Shown here piece by piece: positions 15,977 to 22,409 of a DNA stretch of 34,530 nt (its first letter is position 1; each line of letters opens with the position of its first letter). The notes under the pieces were generated by a model. It saw only the letters and a list, made by a program, of their open reading frames with translations. It made no database searches and had not been told where the DNA came from. A program made the position numbers and the translations under genes. This DNA comes from JAQVEM01 sp964610315 (lineage in GTDB: Bacteria; Actinomycetota; Humimicrobiia; Humimicrobiales; Humimicrobiaceae), in NCBI GenBank assembly GCA_964610315.1, contig CAZSVM010000021.1, forward strand, positions 1 to 34,530. Direction: 5' to 3'.

Positions 15977-16432
15977 TTATTTCGATTTCTGTAATTCCGA
16001 GAGTTCCTTGGTAAATTGTTTTATATTGTTAAACTGTTTATAAACTGAGGCAAATCTGATATAGGCCACTTTATCCAGGTTTTTTAGCCTTTTTAGGACC
16101 AGATTTCCTATTTCCCTGGACTGTATTTCATTCGAAGGCATGCTGGAAATTTCATTTTCTATATCATCTACGATTTTATTTAAAACTTCCGTACTTATGT
16201 TTCTTTTAATGCAGGCTCTAATCAGCCCGCTGAGTATTTTATTTCTATCAAAAGGTTCTCTGGTGCTATCTTTCTTTATAACTGCAATGGGTTGATTTTC
16301 CAGTCTTTCATATGTTGTAAATCTCTTACCGCACTTTTCGCACATTCTTCTTCTTCTGACACTGTCACTGGAATCTGTCAGTCTGGAATCTATAACTCTG
16401 GTATCCGGATTTGAACAGAAAGGACATTTCAT
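15977..16432 (-). CDS. nrdR: Transcriptional repressor NrdR
   Basis: A 151-residue repressor of ribonucleotide reductase genes. The zinc ribbon has Cys-3, Cys-6, Cys-31 and Cys-34 and the DNA-contacting Arg run VRRRRMC. It is followed by the ATP-cone (about residues 49-137: IAVIKKDSTREPFDRNKILSGL), which senses dATP/ATP. Its natural target in this window is the NrdR-box pair at 4579-4626 in front of nrdJ, 11 kb away. It starts 4 bases after the plsY stop, so it is the second gene of a plsY-nrdR unit. I see no NrdR box in front of plsY, so autoregulation is not evident. Confidence 0.97.
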   Translation of the reverse strand: MKCPFCSNPDTRVIDSRLTDSSDSVRRRRMCEKCGKRFTTYERLENQPIAVIKKDSTREPFDRNKILSGLIRACIKRNISTEVLNKIVDDIENEISSMPSNEIQSREIGNLVLKRLKNLDKVAYIRFASVYKQFNNIKQFTKELSELQKSK

Positions 16433-16436
16433 TTTT

Positions 16437-17081
16437 TTATATTCCTTTAAAAAATGGTTTAAATATTTTCTTCATAACCGGACTTATATCTTTTCTTTTT
16501 TCGGTATAGTATGTTTTCAGCAAATCATAGCTCTTAATGCAGTATAACACAGTTATAAGGATCCCAAAAATCAGCCACCAGAAACTTCCCTGGTAAATCC
16601 AGAGAAAAAAGGAAAAGAAAAAGAACCCGAATGCGGTTGAAAGATAGGAATCTTTAAGAGTAAAAAGGGCAATGGGTATAAAAATAAGGTAAAGGAAAAG
16701 AAAGGTTATGGGCGAAAGATAGAGCAGTCCTCCCAGAAATGCAGAAACTCCTTTTCCACCCTTAAACCCGATATAAATCATCCAGTTGTGTCCGATTACC
16801 GCAAAAGCAACTGCCAGCAGCGGAATAAAAGTATGGCTTGAAAATCTGGAAGCAAGGTAAGCTGCCAGTGCCCCTTTCCCGATATCGGTAATTATCACTA
16901 TTACACCGGCAAATTTCCCTACGTTTGAAATGGTATTCATACCCCCCACATTTCTGGTTCCTTTCTTACTTATATCGATACCTTTTATTCTTCCGGCAAT
17001 GTAAGCGGATGGAAAGGAACCTATAAGATAAGAAATAATTAAAATAACTGCCGTATTCAAATAAAAATTTTGAAAAATCAT
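16437..17081 (-). CDS. plsY: Glycerol-3-phosphate acyltransferase PlsY
   Basis: A 214-residue membrane enzyme that acylates glycerol-3-phosphate with acyl-phosphate, the first step of phospholipid synthesis in most bacteria. Five or so membrane spans are visible. Family motifs: GSFPSAYIAGRIKGIDI near the start; a glycine-rich loop written GTRNVGGMNT instead of the more common GSGNxGATN; DIGKGALAAYLA; and HNWMIYIGFKGGKGVSAFLG. The catalytic region therefore looks intact with a variant first loop. It heads the plsY-nrdR unit; an extended -10 lies 79 bases upstream. A separate PlsC-type acyltransferase at 28.6-29.4 kb could supply the second acylation. Confidence 0.92.
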   Translation of the reverse strand: MIFQNFYLNTAVILIISYLIGSFPSAYIAGRIKGIDISKKGTRNVGGMNTISNVGKFAGVIVIITDIGKGALAAYLASRFSSHTFIPLLAVAFAVIGHNWMIYIGFKGGKGVSAFLGGLLYLSPITFLFLYLIFIPIALFTLKDSYLSTAFGFFFFSFFLWIYQGSFWWLIFGILITVLYCIKSYDLLKTYYTEKRKDISPVMKKIFKPFFKGI

Positions 17082-17159
17082 CTTTTTCCTTTAATCAATA
17101 AATGAACTTTTAGCTGTCATTCACAAAAAAGCAGATCTGGATATCTACTCGTGTATTGG

Positions 17160-17168
17160 ATTATATCA
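17160..17168 (-). promoter_or_regulatory. Extended -10 element upstream of plsY-nrdR
   Basis: On the minus strand TGATATAAT (17168 to 17160) is a consensus extended -10. No good -35 is present. The predicted leader to plsY is about 70 bases. Confidence 0.5.
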
Positions 17169-17380
17169 TAAAGAAAATTCATTAAAAATTAGATGGTAGG
17201 AAAAAATAATGAGAAAATAAACCAAATTTAATATTAATTTTATATATTAGTATGTTATAATTGAAACAAATATTACTTGAATAAAGACTTCTTCCGCAGG
17301 ACAGAGAGGATTCTAAATTTTGGATGGATGAGGCAGATAGAAAGTAGTTTTTGAATGAAATTTGGCTGGAAAAAAGTATT

Positions 17381-17410
17381 TTGACAAAGGGAGAGGAATT
17401 GTTCTATAAT
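17381..17410 (+). promoter_or_regulatory. Strong sigma70 promoter of the NYN leader
   Basis: TTGACA (17381-17386) and TATAAT (17405-17410) are both perfect hexamers with an 18-base spacer. Transcription should start near 17417, about 87 bases before the NYN start codon. Confidence 0.8.
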
Positions 17411-17416
17411 TCTTAT

Positions 17417-17492
17417 GCGAAATCAAATTTTGATACCACAACAGAGATAGTATCTCTGTCCCGAGGCCTCGTTTGCGAGGCCTTTCTTTTTT
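17417..17492 (+). ncRNA. Structured leader or small RNA ending in a terminator
   Basis: Three consecutive inverted repeats follow the promoter: ATCAAA/TTTGAT (17422-17434), ACAGAGATA/TATCTCTGT (17441-17459, perfect 9-bp arms) and AGGCCTCG/CGAGGCCT (17464-17483). The last is followed directly by TTCTTTTTT. This is either a short independent RNA of about 75 bases or an attenuator leader of the NYN gene. No ATG-started leader peptide of note is seen. I do not recognise a known riboswitch class. Confidence 0.65.
17464..17492 (+). terminator. Intrinsic terminator or attenuator before the NYN gene
   Basis: An 8-bp GC-rich stem (AGGCCTCG, 4-base loop TTTG, CGAGGCCT) runs into TTCTTTTTT. The ribosome site GGTAGGGA of the NYN gene begins at the very next base, 17493, so termination here would prevent NYN expression. 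Confidence 0.8.
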
Positions 17493-17503
17493 GGTAGGGA
17501 TTT

Positions 17504-18121
17504 ATGAATGAAAGAGTAATTTGCTACATTGACGGCCTTAATCTTTATAATGGTTTAAAGAAAGCAAACCTAAGAAAATATTACTGGCTGGATTTAAGGG
17601 AATTAGCCGAAAAATTATGCCTTCCAAATCAAAAGCTGGTAAGAATAAAATATTTTACCAGTATGGTTTCCACAAAATTTGATGAGGGGAAATTTCAAAG
17701 GCAATCTTCTTATATCAAGGCTCTACGAACTCTGCAGGATGTTAAGATTTTTTTGGGCAGGCATCAAAAGGGTATAACTCAATGCAGTCAATGCGGTAAG
17801 ATTTTTAAAAGTTTCAATGAAAAAATGACTGACATGAATATAGCAGTGGAAATGTTTAAGGATGCTTATCAAAAAAAATGTGACACCCAGATATTGATAT
17901 CCGGTGACAGTGACCTGGTGCCGGTGTGCAAAGCCGTATTGGAACTTTTTGATATTAAACTGGTTATATTCTTTCCCCCTCATAGAAAGACTGACAGGTT
18001 GAGGGAATACTGTCACTACAGTGCCAGGATTTTTACCAATAATTTTAAAAAAAGCCAGCTTCCTCAAAAGATAATTGATAACGAGGGAAATGAGATAACC
18101 AAACCTGAATACTGGAAGTAA
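17504..18121 (+). CDS. NYN domain protein (PIN-like RNase, LabA/DUF88 type)
   Basis: A 205-residue NYN-domain protein (PF01936), a PIN-like fold whose members are mostly metal-dependent ribonucleases. Acidic catalytic positions are visible: Asp-10 and Asn-13 in CYIDGLNLYNGL, Asp-110 in KMTDMNIAVEM, and Asp-135 and Asp-137 in ISGDSDLVPV. A CxxC pair (Cys-94, Cys-97: TQCSQCGK) sits in an insert before Asp-110 and may bind a metal together with other residues. Cellular RNA targets are unknown. ATG 17504 is preceded by GGTAGGGA. It follows a leader with a terminator (17464-17492) and converges with the ABC exporter gene, 9 bases between stops. Confidence 0.88.
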   Translation: MNERVICYIDGLNLYNGLKKANLRKYYWLDLRELAEKLCLPNQKLVRIKYFTSMVSTKFDEGKFQRQSSYIKALRTLQDVKIFLGRHQKGITQCSQCGKIFKSFNEKMTDMNIAVEMFKDAYQKKCDTQILISGDSDLVPVCKAVLELFDIKLVIFFPPHRKTDRLREYCHYSARIFTNNFKKSQLPQKIIDNEGNEITKPEYWK

Positions 18122-18130
18122 AAAGATATT

Positions 18131-19909
18131 CTAAGTCTGCAGTTGATACTGGAACTTGTATAGTTTGTAATAAATTCTCTTTAGGTTAAGCAATTCATTG
18201 TGGGTGCCTTTTTCCACTATTTTACCGTGTGACAGGACTATTATTTTATCTACGTTTTTTATGGTGGAGAGGCGGTGGGCGATTATTATGGTGGTTCTGC
18301 TTTTTATCATTCTGGCCAGAGCGTCCTGGATCAAGGCTTCTGTTTCGGAATCGATGCTGGAGGTAGCTTCATCAAGTACCAGAAGAATTTCCGGATTAAA
18401 TACCAGCGCCCTGGCAAAAGCGATTAACTGGCGCTGTCCTGCAGATAGTATCTGCCCTCTCTCTTTTACTTCATGATTATACTTATCGGGAAGTTTTTCG
18501 ATGAATTTGTGTGCGTTTACGTACCTGGAAGCTTCTATTACCTGCTGCGGTGAAATGTCCTTGTTTCCAAGGCGAATATTATCCAGTATGGTGCCGGAGA
18601 AAAGAAATACATCCTGCATTACCACACCGATATGTTTTCTTAAATCCTGAAGGTTAAATCTTTTTATATTTATATCATCAAGAAAAATCTTTCCTTTATT
18701 AATATCATAAAATCTATTCAGCAGGTTTATAATGGAAGTTTTTCCGGAGCCGGTTGCACCCACGAAAGCAGCACTCTGGCCGGTCTCAAGTTCGAAAGAG
18801 ATATTTTTAAGCACATAATCACGGTTATTGTAGGCAAACCATACCTGGTCAAACTTAATATTTCCCTTAATTTCCTTAACCCTGACCGGCCGGGAGGGAG
18901 AAGTTATGGAAGGTTTTTGATCCAGAAGATTAAATATTCTTTCCGAAGCTGCTATAGATTCCTGAAGGATACCAAACTTTTCACTTAAATCACTTATAGG
19001 ATGAAAAAATTTTTCTATATACTGAATGAAAGCTACCAAAACTCCCAAGGTAAGAAAATTTTGAATGACTTCCTGTCCTCCATACCAGATTATCAGAGCT
19101 ATAGCCAGGGTACTTATAAAAACTACTACCGGAAAGAAAACGGAGTAATAAAATATGGTCTTAAGGTAAACATCCAGATACTGTTGATTTAACGTTTTAA
19201 AATCTTTATGGTTTTCTTTTTGTCTGTTAAATAGTTTGGTAGTGTTTATTCCAGAAATAGCCTCCTGAAGAAAAGAATTGATATTGGAAATTTTCGCCCT
19301 TATTATCCTGAAAGCTATCCTGACCTTGGATCTGAATATAAAGGTGGCTATAGCCAGCAGAATGAGAACGGAAAAGGTAATGAGAGATAATTTCCAGTTA
19401 AGGGAAATCATCATAATCATGATACCCAGTATCATAAATACGTCCCCAAAAAGGGTTACGATTCCCGAAGAAAGCATTTCATTTAAGGTCTGGACATCGG
19501 TGGTAATCCTGGTCATAATTCTGCCCACAGGGTTTCTGTCAAAGAAGGACATGGGCATTTTATTTATATGAGAGAAAATGTCCATTCTCATATCATACAT
19601 GATTTTCTGGCCCATATATTCGGTGTAATATCCCTGAAAATAGCGAATTATAAATTCGAAAAGGATAACCAGCCCGTATAAGATGACTATATAAGGAAGC
19701 CCTTCGAATTTTCCGGGAGTTATATAGTTGTCAATGGCTACTTTTATAAGGAAGGGTCCCAGGATTTCCAGGCCTGCCGTAAGCAGAAGCAAAAAGATGG
19801 TAAGCACCAGAAGGTGACGGTAGGGCCTGACATAATTTAAGAGTTTAAAAATAATTTTCTTGTCTAACTGTTTTTCTATTAAATCTTTTTCGTAAAAACT
19901 TTCAGTCAT
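18131..19909 (-). CDS. ABC exporter half-transporter, consensus-Walker-B subunit
   Basis: A 592-residue half-transporter: six membrane spans (about 30-320), then a nucleotide-binding domain. Walker A is GATGSGKTS, the signature is degenerate (LSAGQRQLIA), Walker B is ILLVLDEATSSID with catalytic Glu, and the H-loop is IIAHRLSTI. The partner encoded just upstream has the opposite pattern (canonical LSGGQ, Asp in place of the Glu). This matches heterodimeric exporters such as TM287/288, LmrCD and BmrCD with one active and one degenerate ATP site. It is the second gene of the pair, 18 bases after its partner's stop. Substrates could be drugs or lipids. Confidence 0.93.
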   Translation of the reverse strand: MTESFYEKDLIEKQLDKKIIFKLLNYVRPYRHLLVLTIFLLLLTAGLEILGPFLIKVAIDNYITPGKFEGLPYIVILYGLVILFEFIIRYFQGYYTEYMGQKIMYDMRMDIFSHINKMPMSFFDRNPVGRIMTRITTDVQTLNEMLSSGIVTLFGDVFMILGIMIMMISLNWKLSLITFSVLILLAIATFIFRSKVRIAFRIIRAKISNINSFLQEAISGINTTKLFNRQKENHKDFKTLNQQYLDVYLKTIFYYSVFFPVVVFISTLAIALIIWYGGQEVIQNFLTLGVLVAFIQYIEKFFHPISDLSEKFGILQESIAASERIFNLLDQKPSITSPSRPVRVKEIKGNIKFDQVWFAYNNRDYVLKNISFELETGQSAAFVGATGSGKTSIINLLNRFYDINKGKIFLDDINIKRFNLQDLRKHIGVVMQDVFLFSGTILDNIRLGNKDISPQQVIEASRYVNAHKFIEKLPDKYNHEVKERGQILSAGQRQLIAFARALVFNPEILLVLDEATSSIDSETEALIQDALARMIKSRTTIIIAHRLSTIKNVDKIIVLSHGKIVEKGTHNELLNLKRIYYKLYKFQYQLQT

Positions 19910-19927
19910 TTTTTACTGCCTCTCATT

Positions 19928-21766
19928 CTATACTTCTTCTTTAAGTTCTTCCGATAACTGCTGTCTGTAATATAAACTCTGATAAATTCCGCTTTTTTTC
20001 ATTAGATCGCTGTGTCTGCCAATCTGGTTTATCTCTCCCTCGTCTATAACTATGATTAAGTCGGAATCCCTTATGGTAGAAATACGATGGGAAATTATAA
20101 TAGTGGTAATTCCGGTGGTTTTTTCTCTTAAATCTCTCAGTATCAGTTCTTCCGTATTGGTGTCTACATTGGAAAATGAGTCATCGAAAATCAGAATTCT
20201 TGGGTCCAGAAGCAAGGCTCTGGCTATGGCCAATCTTTGTTTTTGTCCGCCGGATAAGGTAACACCGCGCTCACCAATTAAGGTTTTATATCCTTTTTGA
20301 AATTGGTTTACATCCTCATGAAGGTGGGATATTTTTGAAACTTCCATAATTTTTTCTGTAATTTCGGCTTCGTTCAGTTCCGATAGTAATTTCTCTTTTC
20401 CAAATAGAATATTTTCCTTAATCGATTTGGAGAAAAGAAAAGGTTCCTGACTGACATATCCAATGTTCGAGCGTAAAACTTCCAGAGGATAGGATTTTGC
20501 ATTATAACCATCTATTAGAATTTTGCCCTTTTGAGGATCATAAAGACGAGGGATAAGATTGGCAATAGTCGATTTTCCTGATCCGGTAAACCCTACTATA
20601 CCTGTCCGCATCCCTTCTCTGATATCAAAGCTTATATCTTTTAAAATCCAATCGTTTTTAGTATCAAAATAACGTGAGTTTTTAAAATCCATGAAATTTT
20701 TCATAATCAGTTTGGCGGTATGGTCACTGATTTCATAGCGGTAAAAAACATGGTTAAAACTAATATTGCCGCGAATGGCCTTTGGTCTGATTGGTTCCTT
20801 TGGACTGGTAATATCTGGTTTTATTCTAAATATATTGTTAATTCTCCCCATAGAAACCGAACCACGCTGGACCAGATTAATAACCCAGCCCAGAGAAATA
20901 AGAGGCCAGGTAATGGAGCCAATATAAGCCGAAAATTGAACGAATTGACCTATGGTCAGAGTTCCATTTATTACCTGTCTTCCTCCTATCAGAAGTACTA
21001 CCATGGTTCCCACTCCTCCTACGAAAATCATGGAAGGCCAGAATATACTTCTTATCCTGGCCAGGGAAAGATTTCTTTTTATATATTCAAGATTTAGTCC
21101 TGAAAAAATATTTTTCTCATTTTCCTCCTGGGTAAATGATTTTATAATTTTTATCCCGGCTATACTTTCCTGGACTCTTGCTGAAAGAGAAGCATATTGT
21201 TCCTGTGATTTTCTGAATCTTTGATGGAGCATAGCACCAAGCTTACTTACCAGTATGGGAAGTAAGGGGATAGCTGCCATGGAGTAAAGTGATAATTTGA
21301 CATTTATAAAAAACATCACGGTTAGAGTGGTCATGAAAACGAAAATGGTATTAAAAAGATTTAAAAGTCCGGGACCCAGGAAGTTTCTCACCGCTTCAAG
21401 ATCATTGGTCATTATAGCCATAATGCTGCCTGTTCTGGTATTGGTGAAGAAAGAAGAATCCAGTTTCTGTAAATGCGAAAAAAGATCTACTCTGATGCTG
21501 TATTCGATTTTTCTGGATATTCCCACCAGTAGTTTTCTCATATAAAATCTAAAAATACCCTGGATGGCAGCAACTCCTATCAGAAAGGCACCATATTTTA
21601 ATAAGTTGGTGTTTTCTGTAAAGTTTTTTATGTTGTCGATGGCAAGCTTTAGTATCCAGGGAATAAGAAGGGCAAGTGCATCGGTTAATAATATATAAAT
21701 AATGCTCCCCGCCAGATGGAGTTTATGTTTCCTCAGGTATTTGAAAAGTGTTTTTAACTCCTTGAT
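19928..21766 (-). CDS. ABC exporter half-transporter, degenerate-site subunit
   Basis: Half-transporter with six spans and a nucleotide-binding domain: Walker A GFTGSGKST, signature LSGGQKQRLA, Walker B ILIFDDSFSNVD with Asp where the catalytic Glu should be, H-loop IIISHRISTI. About 25 extra residues lie between the A-loop region (FYRYE) and WILKDISF. The first ATG in frame is 21541, but it begins inside the membrane domain. The frame continues 75 codons upstream with typical exporter sequence (KELKTLFKYLRKHK, IPWILKLAIDN, LLKYGAFLIGVAAIQGIF) and contains no ATG, GTG or TTG there. I place the start at ATC 21764-21766, 6 bases after AAGGGG, giving 612 residues, the normal length. A promoter lies just upstream on the minus strand. 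Confidence 0.85.
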   Translation of the reverse strand: MKELKTLFKYLRKHKLHLAGSIIYILLTDALALLIPWILKLAIDNIKNFTENTNLLKYGAFLIGVAAIQGIFRFYMRKLLVGISRKIEYSIRVDLFSHLQKLDSSFFTNTRTGSIMAIMTNDLEAVRNFLGPGLLNLFNTIFVFMTTLTVMFFINVKLSLYSMAAIPLLPILVSKLGAMLHQRFRKSQEQYASLSARVQESIAGIKIIKSFTQEENEKNIFSGLNLEYIKRNLSLARIRSIFWPSMIFVGGVGTMVVLLIGGRQVINGTLTIGQFVQFSAYIGSITWPLISLGWVINLVQRGSVSMGRINNIFRIKPDITSPKEPIRPKAIRGNISFNHVFYRYEISDHTAKLIMKNFMDFKNSRYFDTKNDWILKDISFDIREGMRTGIVGFTGSGKSTIANLIPRLYDPQKGKILIDGYNAKSYPLEVLRSNIGYVSQEPFLFSKSIKENILFGKEKLLSELNEAEITEKIMEVSKISHLHEDVNQFQKGYKTLIGERGVTLSGGQKQRLAIARALLLDPRILIFDDSFSNVDTNTEELILRDLREKTTGITTIIISHRISTIRDSDLIIVIDEGEINQIGRHSDLMKKSGIYQSLYYRQQLSEELKEEV

Positions 21767-21804
21767 GGTTAACCCCTTTTATAGTATTAATAGTTAAAAA
21801 ACTG

Positions 21805-21833
21805 ATTATAGTAAAATAAAATAAGCAAGTAAA
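21805..21833 (-). promoter_or_regulatory. Promoter of the heterodimeric ABC exporter operon
   Basis: Minus-strand TTTACT (21828-21833) and a perfect TATAAT (21805-21810) are separated by 17 bases. Predicted start near 21798, so translation must begin downstream of that, consistent with a start near 21766 and not farther upstream. Confidence 0.6.
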
Positions 21834-21883
21834 TTTTTTAATAATATTCCTCCAAATTTGTGATGGTTTGTTTAGGTCATTTG

Positions 21884-21909
21884 TAAAAGTAAAAATATTT
21901 TTACTTTTA
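21884..21909. repeat. Perfect 26-bp AT-rich palindrome between divergent promoters
   Basis: The 26 bases are identical to their reverse complement; the half-site is TAAAAGTAAAAAT. It sits between the ABC exporter promoter (minus) and the hspR promoter (plus), where no gene ends, so an operator is more likely than a terminator. Confidence 0.6.
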
Positions 21910-21955
21910 AGTAAAAAAAGATTTATCATAAAATAAAAAATCTTTTATAATATAC

Positions 21956-21984
21956 TTGACAATATTGTTACTATTTAATAGAAT
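21956..21984 (+). promoter_or_regulatory. Promoter of hspR-dnaK operon with palindromic core
   Basis: TTGACA (21956-21961) and TAGAAT (21979-21984) with a 17-base spacer form a near-consensus promoter. The perfect palindrome ACAATATTGT (21959-21968) overlaps the -35. The HspR operator known as HAIR (CTTGAGT-N7-ACTCAAG) is only partly matched: CTTGAC is present at 21955, the second half poorly. CIRCE is absent. Transcription should start near 21991. Confidence 0.65.
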
Positions 21985-22001
21985 AATTAACAGTAAAAAG
22001 G

Positions 22002-22331
22002 TTGGTGGTTGTATTGTTTAACGAATATGATAAAAGTTATCCAATAGAGCTGGTAGCAGATTTTTTAGGGGTAAACAGCAGGACGCTGTATTATTATGAA
22101 AAATTTAGACTGGTATGCCCTTTAAGAAGAGGCAGGAAAAGGTATTATTCAAAAGCCGATATCAGGTGGCTGAAGTATATAAGGGAACTTATGTATGATG
22201 AAGGTATGAATTTAAGGTCGATAATTATCCTGATAAAAAGGAGAGATAATATAATTCTGGGGAAGTGTCCCGAAGAAGTAGTTAATTGCTTTAAAAATTA
22301 CCTGATGCATATCAGCAGGGATGAAGAATGA
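22002..22331 (+). CDS. hspR: MerR-family heat-shock repressor HspR-like
   Basis: A 109-residue MerR-type regulator. The helix-turn-helix reads YPIELVADFLGVNSRTLYYYEKFRLVCPLRRGRKRYYSKADIRWL, including the YYYEK and RYYS blocks of the family. It is followed by a dimerisation helix region EGMNLRSIIILI. HspR normally represses dnaK and clpB and uses DnaK as co-repressor; the position directly before dnaK supports that role. In Streptomyces and mycobacteria hspR is the last gene of the dnaK operon, whereas here it is first. The listed start is TTG 22002; TTG 22014, preceded by GGTGG with 5-base spacing, may be the real one. No ATG is available nearby. Confidence 0.8.
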   Translation: MVVVLFNEYDKSYPIELVADFLGVNSRTLYYYEKFRLVCPLRRGRKRYYSKADIRWLKYIRELMYDEGMNLRSIIILIKRRDNIILGKCPEEVVNCFKNYLMHISRDEE

Positions 22332-22409
22332 TTCAAAGTTATTATACAGTATAAATTTTAAACCCCTTTTAATTATAAAAAGAAATTATTAAGAAAGGAT
22401 GTATATATT

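Noticed and set aside
17082..17260. NrdR box in front of plsY-nrdR
   Set aside because: No sequence near the consensus was seen, although ATATC and GTGTATTGG fragments occur.
21723..21929. Minus-strand 68-codon frame before the ABC exporter
   Set aside because: It begins upstream of the predicted promoter, overlaps the exporter's N-terminal coding region in another frame and shows low-complexity AT-driven composition.
21955..21991. Canonical HAIR or CIRCE operator at hspR
   Set aside because: Only one half of HAIR is approximated (CTTGAC) and nothing resembles CIRCE.
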